From the NCBI RefSeq assembly GCF_003076135.1, contig NZ_QDGZ01000001.1:806001-870000 (forward strand): a DNA stretch of 64,000 nt, in the 5' to 3' direction. The stretch comes from Nocardioides gansuensis. GTDB taxonomy: Bacteria > Actinomycetota > Actinomycetes > Propionibacteriales > Nocardioidaceae. The translations under genes and the position numbers were made by a program. Position 1 is the first letter of the stretch; each line of letters begins with the position of its first letter. The notes under the pieces were generated by a model. That model was not told where the DNA came from. It did no database searches and was given only the letters and a program-made list of their open reading frames with translations. Below, one piece after another: positions 17,510 through 27,962 of this stretch.

Positions 17510-17518
17510 GGCCGTCCC

Positions 17519-17524
17519 AGCGTA
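17519..17524 (-). promoter_or_regulatory. Leaderless -10 of the sigma-like fusion gene
   Basis: TACGCT on the minus strand ends 9 nt before ATG 17509, with no ribosome binding site. Confidence 0.55.
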
Positions 17525-17570
17525 CGCCGGGTGCCCGGCGTGCCTGCACCACGGGCCCAGGCCCCGGGGT

Positions 17571-17576
17571 GATGAT
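17571..17576 (+). promoter_or_regulatory. Possible leaderless -10 of the DUF6350 gene
   Basis: GATGAT ends 9 nt before ATG 17586. The GGGGT between them is a poor ribosome binding site. Confidence 0.35.
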
Positions 17577-17585
17577 GGCGGGGTC

Positions 17586-18812
17586 ATGACCTCCTTGCTC
17601 GCGCCCCGTGACCACCGCACCGACGCGACCCTCGCCCAGCGCCGTCCCCTCGTGCTGGTCGCCACGCTCGGCGGCATCCTGGCCGCCCTGGGGCCGCTGC
17701 TGGTGCTCGTGGCGGTGGGCATCGTCGGCTGGTTCCTCAGCGACGCGGGCGTCCACGGGGCCCCGCGGGACGGGATGCGAGCCGGTGCGCTGGCGTGGCT
17801 GATGGCGCACGGGTCGGGCGTCTCCGTGGCGGGTGCCTCGGTCACCGTCGTGCCCCTGGGCCTCACCGCCGTGTGCGCCTGGGCCATCTGGCGGCTCGGC
17901 CACCGGGTCGGCGATGCTGTCTCGGGGCACGGGCCCGACGCCGACCGGATCGGCGACGGCGAGCGTGACTGGACCGTGCCGTCGGCCGTCGGGCTGTTCT
18001 TCCTGGGCTACGTCGTGACCGCCATCGTGGTCTGCTCCCTGGCCGGGGGCGCCGATGCGGGGCCATCCGTGCGCGGGCTCGTCGGCTGGACCGTGCTCCT
18101 CACGCTCCTGGTCGCCGCCCCCGCCATCGCGGTCGGCTCCGGCCGGGCGGCCATCTGGGCCACGCTCGTCCCGCCGGTCGTACGGCTTGCTGCCACCACG
18201 GCGGTGACGGTGCTCGTTGCCTTCCTCGCCGCGGCGACGGTGCTCTTCCTCATCGGCCTGGCGCTCGGCCTGGGGGAGGCGGCCACGATGCTCTCCCAGC
18301 TGCACCTCGGGGTGGGGGAGTCCGTCCTCTTCCTCGTCGTCAACGCGGCCTTCGTCCCCAACGCCGTCCTCTTCGGTGGCGCGTTCCTGCTGGGCCCGGG
18401 CTTCGTGGTCGGCGGCGGGACGCTCGTCTCGCCGAGCCTCGTGGTCCTCGGCCCGCTGCCGCTCCTTCCTCTGCTGGCCGCGCTGCCCGACCCGGGCACG
18501 AGCCCGGCCTGGATGGCCGCAGTCGTGGCCGTGCCTCCCCTCGTCGCGGCCGTGTCCGTGGCGTGGATGCAGCGGCGCCACCCGACCCCCCGGTGGGACC
18601 ACGGGGCGATGCGCGGCTGCGGCGCCGGCATCCTCGCCGGGGTCGCCCTCGCGGTGCTCAGCAGCCTCGCCGGCGGCAGCGCGGGTCCCGGCCGGATGCG
18701 CTTCGTCGGCGCCGTCCCGGCCGACGTGCTCATCCACGCCATCACGGCGTTCGCCCTGGGTGGTCTCGTCGCCGGCTTGGCCACGACGTGGTGGCAGCGG
18801 CGCAGACCCTAG
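17586..18812 (+). CDS. DUF6350 family polytopic membrane protein
   Basis: A 408-residue protein with about ten membrane helices and very short loops, including [20 protein letters not shown] and the [19 protein letters not shown] block. The sequence and the position just upstream of purN match the actinobacterial DUF6350 family, whose function is not known. Its TAG stop (18810-18812) is the first half of the TAGACT -10 box of purN, so the two genes are separated by a promoter rather than a simple operon joint. Confidence 0.8.
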   Translation: MTSLLAPRDHRTDATLAQRRPLVLVATLGGILAALGPLLVLVAVGIVGWFLSDAGVHGAPRDGMRAGALAWLMAHGSGVSVAGASVTVVPLGLTAVCAWAIWRLGHRVGDAVSGHGPDADRIGDGERDWTVPSAVGLFFLGYVVTAIVVCSLAGGADAGPSVRGLVGWTVLLTLLVAAPAIAVGSGRAAIWATLVPPVVRLAATTAVTVLVAFLAAATVLFLIGLALGLGEAATMLSQLHLGVGESVLFLVVNAAFVPNAVLFGGAFLLGPGFVVGGGTLVSPSLVVLGPLPLLPLLAALPDPGTSPAWMAAVVAVPPLVAAVSVAWMQRRHPTPRWDHGAMRGCGAGILAGVALAVLSSLAGGSAGPGRMRFVGAVPADVLIHAITAFALGGLVAGLATTWWQRRRP

Positions 18813-18815
18813 ACT
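18810..18815 (+). promoter_or_regulatory. Leaderless -10 of purN, overlapping the upstream stop codon
   Basis: TAGACT ends 8 nt before GTG 18824. Its first three bases are the stop codon of the DUF6350 gene. Confidence 0.6.
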
Positions 18816-18823
18816 CACCGCCC

Positions 18824-19438
18824 GTGACCGCACGCCTCGTCGTACTCGTCTCCGGCTCGGGGACCAACCTGCAGGCCCTCCTCGACGCCTGCACCGACCC
18901 GGCGTACGGCGCGGAGGTCGTCGCCGTGGGCGCCGACCGCGAAGGCATCGAGGGACTGGCCCGGGCCGAGCGTGCCGGCATCCCGACGTTCGTGCACAAG
19001 GTGAAGGACTACGCCGACCGGGCGGAGTGGGACCGCGCGCTCGCCGACTCGGTGGCTGCACATGCGCCCGACCTGGTCGTGTCGGCGGGCTTCATGAAGC
19101 TGGTGGGCCCCGGCTTCCTGGCCCGCTTCCCCGACAGGATGCTCAACACCCACCCCGCCCTGCTGCCCTCGTTCCCGGGCATGCACGGGGCCGCCGACGC
19201 CCTGGCCTACGGCGTGAAGGTCACCGGGGCGACGCTCTTCGTCGTCGACGGCGGCGTCGACACCGGGCCGATCGTCGCGCAGACGGTGGTGCCGGTGGAG
19301 GACGACGACACCGTCGAGACGCTGCACGAGCGGATCAAGGTCGCGGAGCGGGCGATGCTCGTCGAGTCGGTCGGCCGGCTCGCGCGCGAGGGCTGGCGGG
19401 TCGAGGGGCGGCACGTCCGCATCGGCCGCGTCCACTAG
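18824..19438 (+). CDS. purN: Phosphoribosylglycinamide formyltransferase
   Basis: A 204-residue GART enzyme that transfers a formyl group from 10-formyl-THF to GAR in purine synthesis. The N-terminal [16 protein letters not shown] binds phosphate. The catalytic triad is N108, H110 ([17 protein letters not shown]) and D146 ([11 protein letters not shown]). GTG 18824 fits both the family N-terminus and the promoter 8 nt upstream; an in-frame start further upstream lies within DUF6350. The TAG stop is part of the next -10 box (TAGGCT, 19436-19441) driving the riboswitch and purH. Confidence 0.95.
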   Translation: MTARLVVLVSGSGTNLQALLDACTDPAYGAEVVAVGADREGIEGLARAERAGIPTFVHKVKDYADRAEWDRALADSVAAHAPDLVVSAGFMKLVGPGFLARFPDRMLNTHPALLPSFPGMHGAADALAYGVKVTGATLFVVDGGVDTGPIVAQTVVPVEDDDTVETLHERIKVAERAMLVESVGRLAREGWRVEGRHVRIGRVH

Positions 19439-19441
19439 GCT
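19436..19441 (+). promoter_or_regulatory. -10 box of the purH leader, overlapping the purN stop
   Basis: TAGGCT at 19436-19441 begins with the purN stop codon. Transcription would start at ~19448, at the 5' edge of the ZTP riboswitch. Confidence 0.6.
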
Positions 19442-19445
19442 GGCC

Positions 19446-19528
19446 CCACACGACTGGCGCAGGTGGGCAACCACCAGGGAGTGCCCCCATCCGGGGACAG
19501 CGAGCGGCATCGAACGCCTGGGTGCCCT
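19446..19528 (+). ncRNA. ZTP (pfl) riboswitch upstream of purH
   Basis: The leader has both conserved halves of the pfl motif: CACACGACTGGCG followed by the hairpin GGTGGGCAACCACC and AGGGAG, then after a variable linker the second half CGAACGCCTGGGTGCCC. This class binds ZTP/ZMP, the signal of 10-formyl-THF shortage, and in actinobacteria is known upstream of purH. Downstream, CTCC (19527-19530) can pair with GGAG of the ribosome binding site (19552-19555) around an inner TCGG/CCGA stem, suggesting control of translation. The structure was read by eye. Confidence 0.9.
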
Positions 19529-19560
19529 CCCCACATCGGCAACCACCGACAGGAGTCACC

Positions 19561-21123
19561 GTGTCCGACCGCATCCCGCTCCGCCGGGCCCTCGTCAGCG
19601 TCTACGACAAGTCCGGCCTCGAGGAGCTCGTCCGGGGCCTCCACGACGCCGGCGTGGAGCTCGTCTCGACGGGCGGCTCGGCGAAGCTGATCGCCGACCT
19701 CGGCATCCCGGTCACCAGGGTCGAGGACCTCACCGGCTTCCCCGAGTGCCTCGACGGCCGGGTGAAGACGCTGCACCCGCGCGTGCACGCGGGCATCCTC
19801 GCCGACCGCCGCCTCGACAGCCACGTCCAGCAGCTGGCCGACCTGGGCGTCGAGCCCTTCGACCTCGTGGTGTCCAACCTCTACCCCTTCACGCAGACCG
19901 TGATGTCCGGCGCGACCCCCGACGAGTGCGTCGAGCAGATCGACATCGGCGGCCCCTCGATGGTCCGCGCGGCCGCGAAGAACCACCCCTCCGTCGCCAT
20001 CGTCACCTCGCCCACGCGCTACGCCGAGGTGCTGCGCGCCGCGCAGGAGGGCGGCTTCACGCTCGCGGAGCGCCAGCAGCTCGCCGCCGAGGCCTTCGTC
20101 CACACCGCGACGTACGACGTCCACGTGGCCAGCTGGATGGGCAACGTGCTCACCGACAGCTCCGAGGGCACCGGCTTCCCCGCCTGGATGGGCGCCACCT
20201 GGGAGAAGTCGGCGGTGCTGCGCTACGGCGAGAACCCGCACCAGGCGGCCGCGCTCTACACCAACGGCTTCCAGCCGCAGCCCGGCCTGGCCCAGGCCAC
20301 GCAGCTGCACGGCAAGGAGATGTCCTACAACAACTTCGTCGACGCCGACGCCGCTCGCCGCGCGGCCTACGACTTCGACGAGCCGGCCGTCACGATCATC
20401 AAGCACGCCAATCCCTGTGGCATCGCGGTCGGCGCCGACGTGGCCGAGGCGCACCGGAAGGCGCACGAGTGCGACCCGGTCTCGGCCTTCGGCGGCGTGA
20501 TCGCCACCAACGTGTCCGTCTCGGTCGAGATGGCCAAGCAGGTCGCGGAGATCTTCACCGAGGTCGTCGTCGCGCCGTCGTACGACGAGGGCGCGGTGGA
20601 GGTGCTCGCGGCGAAGAAGAACATCCGTCTGCTGGAGTGCGCGCCGATGTCCCGCGGCGGCGCCGAGCAGCGGCCCATCTCCGGCGGCCTCCTGCTCCAG
20701 CACCGTGACGTCATCGACGCCGAGGGCGACGACCCCGCCACGTGGACGCTGGCCACGGGCGAGGCTGCGTCCACCGAGGTGCTGGCCGACCTCGCGTTCG
20801 CGTGGCGCGCCTGCCGGGCCGTGAAGTCCAACGCCATCCTGCTCGCCTCCGGCGGCGCCTCGGTCGGCGTCGGCATGGGCCAGGTCAACCGCGTCGACTC
20901 CTGCCGCCTCGCCGTCGAGCGGGCGGGGGAGCGGGCCGCCGGCTCCGTCGCGGCGTCCGACGCGTTCTTCCCCTTCGCCGACGGTCCCCAGATCCTCATC
21001 GACGCAGGCGTCCGGGCGATCGTGCAGCCGGGCGGATCCGTGCGCGACGCCGAGGTCGTCGAGGCGGCCGAGAAGGCCGGCGTCACCATGTACTTCACCG
21101 GCACCCGCCACTTCTTCCACTGA
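19561..21123 (+). CDS. purH: Bifunctional AICAR transformylase / IMP cyclohydrolase
   Basis: A 520-residue enzyme for the last two steps to IMP. The N-terminal MGS-like cyclohydrolase domain (1-~140) has [22 protein letters not shown] and [13 protein letters not shown]. The C-terminal transformylase domain includes [30 protein letters not shown] and the terminal [14 protein letters not shown] 19561 has AGGAG 5 nt upstream; that GGAG can be hidden in the riboswitch-linked hairpin. Expression should rise when ZMP/ZTP accumulates. folD, which makes the folate cofactor, follows 10 nt downstream. Confidence 0.96.
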   Translation: MSDRIPLRRALVSVYDKSGLEELVRGLHDAGVELVSTGGSAKLIADLGIPVTRVEDLTGFPECLDGRVKTLHPRVHAGILADRRLDSHVQQLADLGVEPFDLVVSNLYPFTQTVMSGATPDECVEQIDIGGPSMVRAAAKNHPSVAIVTSPTRYAEVLRAAQEGGFTLAERQQLAAEAFVHTATYDVHVASWMGNVLTDSSEGTGFPAWMGATWEKSAVLRYGENPHQAAALYTNGFQPQPGLAQATQLHGKEMSYNNFVDADAARRAAYDFDEPAVTIIKHANPCGIAVGADVAEAHRKAHECDPVSAFGGVIATNVSVSVEMAKQVAEIFTEVVVAPSYDEGAVEVLAAKKNIRLLECAPMSRGGAEQRPISGGLLLQHRDVIDAEGDDPATWTLATGEAASTEVLADLAFAWRACRAVKSNAILLASGGASVGVGMGQVNRVDSCRLAVERAGERAAGSVAASDAFFPFADGPQILIDAGVRAIVQPGGSVRDAEVVEAAEKAGVTMYFTGTRHFFH

Positions 21124-21133
21124 GGGCCCAGCG

Positions 21134-21985
21134 ATGACTGCACAGACACTGGACGGTGCCGCCACCCTGCGCACCATCAAGGCCGAGCTCGCCGAGCGCG
21201 TGGCCCGGCTCAAGGAGCAGGGCATCGTCCCCGGCCTCGGCACCGTGCTCGTCGGTGACGATCCGGGCTCGCACTGGTACGTCGGCGCCAAGCACAAGGA
21301 CTGCGCCGAGATCGGCATCACCTCGATCCGCCGCGACCTCCCGGCCACCGCCACCCAGGCGGAGGTGGAGGGAGTGATCGACGAGCTGAACGCCGACGCC
21401 TCGTGCACCGGCTTCCTGGTGCAGCAGCCGACCGGGCTCGACGAGTTCGCGCTGCTGTCCAGCGTCGACCCGGACAAGGACGTCGACGGCCTGCACCCGA
21501 CCAACCTCGGCAAGCTCGTGCTGGGCGAGTCCGGCCCGCTGCCGTGCACGCCCGTGGGCGCGATCGAGCTGCTCCGTCGCCACGGGGTGCAGATCGCCGG
21601 CGCCGAGGTGGTCGTGGTCGGCCGCGGCCTCACCGTGGGTCGTCCACTCGGCCTCCTGCTGACCCGCCGTACGGAGAACGCGACGGTGACGCTGTGCCAC
21701 ACCGGCACCGTCGACCTGGCCGGGCACGTCCGCAACGCCGACATCGTCGTGGCCGCCGCCGGAGTGCCGGGCATCATCTCCGGTGACATGGTCAAGCCTG
21801 GCGCCGCCGTGCTGGACGTGGGCGTCTCCCGCGTCGACGGCAAGGTCACGGGTGACGTCGCACCGGACGTGTGGGACGTCGCGGGCTGGGTTTCGCCCAA
21901 CCCCGGGGGTGTCGGTCCGATGACCCGGGCCATGCTGCTGACCAACATCGTCGAGATCGCCGAGAAGCAGCTCGGGACCAGGTAA
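21134..21985 (+). CDS. folD: Bifunctional methylenetetrahydrofolate dehydrogenase / cyclohydrolase
   Basis: A 283-residue enzyme that makes 10-formyl-THF, the cofactor used by PurN and PurH. Typical blocks are [20 protein letters not shown] (with the catalytic lysine region), [41 protein letters not shown] and the NADP-binding [31 protein letters not shown] ends the core. It lies 10 nt after purH, so it probably responds to the same ZTP riboswitch, which makes metabolic sense. Confidence 0.96.
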   Translation: MTAQTLDGAATLRTIKAELAERVARLKEQGIVPGLGTVLVGDDPGSHWYVGAKHKDCAEIGITSIRRDLPATATQAEVEGVIDELNADASCTGFLVQQPTGLDEFALLSSVDPDKDVDGLHPTNLGKLVLGESGPLPCTPVGAIELLRRHGVQIAGAEVVVVGRGLTVGRPLGLLLTRRTENATVTLCHTGTVDLAGHVRNADIVVAAAGVPGIISGDMVKPGAAVLDVGVSRVDGKVTGDVAPDVWDVAGWVSPNPGGVGPMTRAMLLTNIVEIAEKQLGTR

Positions 21986-21988
21986 CCC

Positions 21989-22399
21989 GTGACCGAACCA
22001 GCCGAGGAGCCTGCCGCGCAGGAGCCCGACATCGTCCCGCCCGAGGACGTCCCCCCTCTCTCCGCCGAGGAGCTCGTGAACGGCGAGGCCCCCGACGAGG
22101 CGGCCGGCGGCGAGGACGAGCGACGCTATCCCTCGACGATCGGGGGAGCGTTCTACCTCGCCGTGCTCGCCGCCAGCGGCGCCGCGCTGGCGATCGTCGT
22201 CACCGGAGCCTGGCGCCAGGGCATCCGGGTGATGGGCGGCGCCCTCCTGTTCGGCGCCCTCTGCCGACTGGCCCTGGGGCCGCGCGACGCCGGCATGCTC
22301 GCCGTGCGCTACAAGTGGCTCGACGCGCTGCTGCTCATCGCCCTCGGCGCCGCGCTCATCGTGCTCGCAGGCTCGATCCCCGACCAGCCCGGCCCGTAG
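21989..22399 (+). CDS. DUF3017 membrane protein
   Basis: A 136-residue protein starting with GTG 3 nt after folD. An acidic, proline-rich N-terminus (~1-48) precedes three membrane helices (about 52-72, 78-95 and 110-128). The RYPSTIGGAFYLAVL start of the first helix and the position after folD match actinobacterial DUF3017, whose function is unknown. It is probably the last gene of the purH-folD transcript; a hairpin follows within 3 nt. Confidence 0.82.
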   Translation: MTEPAEEPAAQEPDIVPPEDVPPLSAEELVNGEAPDEAAGGEDERRYPSTIGGAFYLAVLAASGAALAIVVTGAWRQGIRVMGGALLFGALCRLALGPRDAGMLAVRYKWLDALLLIALGAALIVLAGSIPDQPGP

Positions 22400-22402
22400 A
22401 TG

Positions 22403-22442
22403 CCGAGTCGGCGCATCCGCGTGAGCAGATGCGCCGACTCGG
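22403..22442 (+). terminator. Hairpin after DUF3017 (dispersed repeat family)
   Basis: CCGAGTCGGCGCATC (22403-22417), a 10-nt loop and GATGCGCCGACTCGG (22428-22442): 15 perfect pairs. The arms match the larger hairpin at 36068-36118, so the terminator is a member of a repeat family rather than a unique structure. Confidence 0.8.
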
Positions 22443-22522
22443 TCTCGATACGCCCCGTCGCGACCTCGCAGGCTCGGTCGCGGGGCCACTCGACCTGACC
22501 TCTCGACGCCCGGCGCTCGTTC

Positions 22523-22614
22523 CTCGCTGCGCTCGCTGCGGTCAGATCAGGCCGACTTGATGGGCCTGATCCGGCCCTCCGCTCGCTGCGCTCGCTGCGG
22601 TCAGATCAGGCCGA
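22523..22614. repeat. 33-bp direct repeat duplicating the mdh tail
   Basis: An identical 33-bp sequence occurs at 22523-22555 and 22582-22614, 59 bp apart. The second copy covers the last codons of mdh (GLI and the stop). The first is a non-coding duplicate beyond the gene. The repeat contains the CGCTGCGCTCGCTGCG low-complexity block seen often in GC-rich intergenic DNA. The 22400-22600 interval holds only this repeat, the hairpin and a partly palindromic GGTCTCGATACG...CACTCGACC sequence. Confidence 0.9.
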
Positions 22615-23575
22615 GCTGCTTGACCTGGTCTCGCTCCCCCTCCAGGCGCGCGACGGAGGCCGCGATGCGCTCCTTGGAGAAGTCGTTGAGCTCGATGCCC
22701 TGCACGATCTCGTACTGACCGTCGGTCACCGTGCACGGGAACGACGAGACGATGCCCTCGGTGACGCCGTAGGAGCCGTCGGACGGCACCGACATCGACA
22801 CCCAGTCCGACGTGCCGTTGAGCCAGTCGTGCATGTGGTCGATCGTCGCGTTGGCAGCCGAGGCGGCCGACGAGGCGCCGCGAGCCTTGATGATCGCGCC
22901 GCCGCGGGTGGCGACCGTGGGGATGTACTCGTCGGTGATCCAGGCCTGGTCGACCTGCTCCGCCGCGGACTTGCCGCCGACCATCGTGTTGAACAGGTCC
23001 GGGTACATCGAGTCGTCGTGGTTGCCCCAGATCGCCAGCTGGGAGATCTCGGTGACGGGGACGCCGAGCTTCTTCGCGAGCTGGGTCTTGGCCCGGTTGT
23101 GGTCGAGCCTGGTCAGCGCGTTGAACCGCTCGTTCGGGATGTCGGGCGCGTTGCTCATCGCGATGAGCGCGTTGGTGTTGGCCGGGTTGCCGGTCACGAG
23201 CACCTTGACGTCGTCGGCGGCGTTGTCGTTGAGCGCCTTGCCCTGGCCGGTGAAGATCTTGCCGTTGGCCGACAGCAGGTCGGCCCGGTCCATGCCCTCC
23301 TTGCGGGGCATGGCGCCGACGAGCATCGCGACGCTGACGCCGCTGAAGATGGCGGCCGGGTCGGCGCCGATCTCCACGCCGGCGAGCAGCGGGAAGGCGC
23401 AGTCGTCGAGCTCCATGACCACACCCTCCAGCGAGGGCAGGGCGGGCTCGATCTCGAGAAGGCGCAGCTCGATCGGCCGGTCGCCCAGTGCGCCGGCGGC
23501 GAGACGGAAGAGCAGGCTGTAGCCGATCTGGCCGGCGGCGCCGGTGACGGCCACCTTGAGGGGCGTGGTGCTCAC
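22601..23575 (-). CDS. mdh: Malate dehydrogenase
   Basis: A 324-residue NAD-dependent enzyme converting malate to oxaloacetate. The N-terminal [18 protein letters not shown] is the NAD-binding loop. [16 protein letters not shown] and LDHNRAK carry substrate arginine/asparagine positions, and [12 protein letters not shown] contains the catalytic histidine. The start is GTG 23575. The C-terminus QVKQLGLI ends inside a 33-bp direct repeat. It stands alone, facing the folD operon. Confidence 0.95.
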   Translation of the reverse strand: MSTTPLKVAVTGAAGQIGYSLLFRLAAGALGDRPIELRLLEIEPALPSLEGVVMELDDCAFPLLAGVEIGADPAAIFSGVSVAMLVGAMPRKEGMDRADLLSANGKIFTGQGKALNDNAADDVKVLVTGNPANTNALIAMSNAPDIPNERFNALTRLDHNRAKTQLAKKLGVPVTEISQLAIWGNHDDSMYPDLFNTMVGGKSAAEQVDQAWITDEYIPTVATRGGAIIKARGASSAASAANATIDHMHDWLNGTSDWVSMSVPSDGSYGVTEGIVSSFPCTVTDGQYEIVQGIELNDFSKERIAASVARLEGERDQVKQLGLI

Positions 23576-23661
23576 GACGGGACTCCTCGGAGTGGGACAG
23601 GTCTGGTCGGGCTGACGCTAGCAGCGGGGCAGCCGGTCGCACCGGGGGGCCCGGACGGTGG

Positions 23662-23667
23662 CATGCT
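23662..23667 (+). promoter_or_regulatory. Possible leaderless -10 of the lipoprotein gene
   Basis: CATGCT ends 6 nt before GTG 23674, with no ribosome binding site. Confidence 0.35.
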
Positions 23668-23673
23668 GGTGCC

Positions 23674-24423
23674 GTGCGAGGTCGATCCGCGGGAATGTTC
23701 GCGGCCATCCCCGCCGCCCTGCTTCTCGGTGCCTGCGGTGTCGGCGCGCCCCCGGTCAGTGACCCGACCGGCGTCGACGGGCTCGTCGTCCCGACGCCGT
23801 CACCCGATCCGGCCGACTTCGTGCGCGAGGTCGGCAACCCGTGGCTGCCCCTGCTGCCCGGCAGCACCTGGCGCTACGAGGTGCGGGTGGACGGGGAGGT
23901 CGAGGAGACCATCGAGGTCACCGTCACCGACGACGTACGCCGCGTGGCGGGGGTCGACGCGACGGTGGTGCGCGACGTGGTGACCGACGCCGAGGGGAAG
24001 GTCGTGGAGGAGACCCTCGACTGGTTCGCGGAGGACCGGGCAGGCAACGTCTGGTACCTCGGCGAGGACACCACGTCGTACGAGCGTCACCGCCCGTCGA
24101 CCGAGGGCTCCTGGGAGGCCGGGGTGGACGGTGCGATGGCGGGCCTGGTGATGCCGGCGGAGCCCCGGGTGGGCGACGGCTTCCAGCAGGAGTGGCTGCC
24201 CGGCGTCGCCGAGGACCGCGCCGAGGTGCTCGACGTGTCGGCGTCCCGGACGACGGCGTTCGGCTCCTGGGACGACCTCGTTCTGACAGAGGACACCACG
24301 CCACTCGAGCCGGACCTGGTCGAGCACAAGCTCTACGCCCACGGCGTCGGGCTGGTGCTCGAGGAGTCGCCGGCCGGCGACGAGGTCGTCGAGCTGGTCG
24401 CGTTCACCCCCGGAGGGCGCTGA
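23674..24423 (+). CDS. Putative lipoprotein, unknown function
   Basis: A 249-residue protein with a lipoprotein signal (lipobox LLGAC, Cys21). After a proline-rich linker the body is a beta-rich domain with NPWLPLLPGSTWRYEVRVDG, LDWFAEDRAGNVWYLGEDT and a C-terminal YAHGVGLVLEESPAGDEVVELV. I have seen this pattern in other actinobacterial secreted hypothetical proteins but cannot name a function. It should be anchored on the outer face of the membrane. It is convergent with the aquaporin gene (12 nt apart). Confidence 0.8.
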   Translation: MRGRSAGMFAAIPAALLLGACGVGAPPVSDPTGVDGLVVPTPSPDPADFVREVGNPWLPLLPGSTWRYEVRVDGEVEETIEVTVTDDVRRVAGVDATVVRDVVTDAEGKVVEETLDWFAEDRAGNVWYLGEDTTSYERHRPSTEGSWEAGVDGAMAGLVMPAEPRVGDGFQQEWLPGVAEDRAEVLDVSASRTTAFGSWDDLVLTEDTTPLEPDLVEHKLYAHGVGLVLEESPAGDEVVELVAFTPGGR

Positions 24424-24435
24424 CCGGGGGGACCG

Positions 24436-25461
24436 TCAGTCGGGGCGGCGCACCTGCGTGCGGCCGTCCTCCTCGTCGGGGAGCGGCTGGCCCCACTGCT
24501 GCGGCTGCTGCGGAGCCTGCGGCTGGCCCCAGTACTGCGGGGCGGCCGGGGGAGGGCCCTGCGGCGCGACGGGCTGGCCGGGAGCAGGCTGGCCGGAGGC
24601 CGACTGCGGGGGCGCGCCCCAGGCGGGCGGCGGCGCCTGCCACTGCGGCTGCCCCTGGTTCCACTGCTGCTCGTAGCCTATCGGGGGCATGAACTGGTTC
24701 CTCGCCTGCTTGCCGCCGCCGAAGCTCAGCCCGGAGCCGGCGACCGGCTCGGCGCCGTGCCCGAAGATCACGGGGTAGGTCAGCCCGGCGACGACTGCCC
24801 CGACGAGGGGCGCGACGACGAACAGCCACAGCTGGATGATCGCGTCCGTGCCCGCGAAGACGCCGACGCCGATCGAGCGGGCGGGGTTGACCGACGTGCC
24901 GGTGGCGCCCATGGACGCGAAGTGGATCATCGCGAGCGCGAGGCCGATGGCCAGCGGCGCCATGAAGGCCTGGAACTCGTTGCGGGCGTCGGTCACGGCG
25001 AGGATCACCCAGAGGAAGACCGCCGTCAGGAGGGTCTCGAGCATCAGCGCGGCCCACCAGGCGAAGCCGCTCCCCTCGTCCCCGAAGGCGTTGGCGCCCA
25101 TGTTGCCCTCGGCGGTGAAGCCGTCGAAGCCGTGCATCAGGCCGAACAGCGCGGCGCCGGCGACGAGGCCGCCGAGCAGCTGCGCGCCGAGGTAGAGGGG
25201 CGCGTCCCGCCAGGGCAGGCGGCCACCCAGGATGGCGCCGACGGTGACGGCGGGATTGAAGTGGCCGCCCGAGACGCGGCCGACGGCGTAGGCCATCACC
25301 ACGACGGTGAGGCCGAAGGTGAGGCCGGTGGCGACGTAGTCGCCCCCGCTATTCAGCGCGGCGCCGACGCCGAAGAACACGAGCACGAAGGTGCCGAGCA
25401 CCTCCGCTGCGAACTTCGCGCCGTTGGTCGGGACGTCGACCGGTTCCGAGATCTCAGTCAT
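24436..25461 (-). CDS. Aquaporin (MIP family) with Pro/Gln-rich tail
   Basis: A 341-residue MIP channel. Both pore motifs are intact: HFNPAVTVG (about residue 80) and SVNPARSIG (about 200), within six membrane helices. The layout is AqpZ-like, favouring water over glycerol, but selectivity was not worked out. The last ~80 residues form an unusual cytoplasmic tail rich in Pro, Gln and Trp (QWQAPPPAWGAPPQ, QYWGQPQAPQQPQQWGQP), absent from typical AqpZ. ATG 25461 was chosen because GGAAGG lies upstream and the family begins here; the frame stays open to 25590. Confidence 0.88.
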   Translation of the reverse strand: MTEISEPVDVPTNGAKFAAEVLGTFVLVFFGVGAALNSGGDYVATGLTFGLTVVVMAYAVGRVSGGHFNPAVTVGAILGGRLPWRDAPLYLGAQLLGGLVAGAALFGLMHGFDGFTAEGNMGANAFGDEGSGFAWWAALMLETLLTAVFLWVILAVTDARNEFQAFMAPLAIGLALAMIHFASMGATGTSVNPARSIGVGVFAGTDAIIQLWLFVVAPLVGAVVAGLTYPVIFGHGAEPVAGSGLSFGGGKQARNQFMPPIGYEQQWNQGQPQWQAPPPAWGAPPQSASGQPAPGQPVAPQGPPPAAPQYWGQPQAPQQPQQWGQPLPDEEDGRTQVRRPD

Positions 25462-25599
25462 TGCGGCAGAGCCTTCCTGAACAATGTCATTTGGGAAGAG
25501 GCATGCCCACACCCCCGTGGGTCCGGCACGGACTCTAGCCGGGGAGGGTCGCTCGGTGCGAGGCTGGCCGAGTCCCCGAGCGGGGCCCACGTCAGGTAT

Positions 25600-27839
<2,240 letters not shown>

Positions 27840-27853
27840 CGCCGTCCTGCCGA

Positions 27854-27884
27854 CCGCCCGGGCCCCCTCGAGGGACCCGGGCGG
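27854..27884 (+). terminator. Terminator hairpin after icd
   Basis: CCGCCCGGG (27854-27862) pairs with CCCGGGCGG (27876-27884); the interior CCCTCGAGGG can extend the stem. TCATTT follows. Confidence 0.75.
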
Positions 27885-27946
27885 CCGTCATTTCGGCCCC
27901 CACCGCAGCAGCGGAAAATGGGGAGGTGGGTGTCGGTCCGGCGCCG

Positions 27947-27952
27947 TAGGGT
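27947..27952 (+). promoter_or_regulatory. -10 box of the fused ABC exporter
   Basis: TAGGGT ends 10 nt before ATG 27963. GAGAGGG lies between them and could serve as a ribosome binding site, so a leaderless mRNA is possible but not certain. Confidence 0.5.
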
Positions 27953-27962
27953 CGAGAGGGTC

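Noticed and set aside
19435..22032. 865-residue minus-strand open frame
   Set aside because: Antisense to purH and folD; no recognisable motif.
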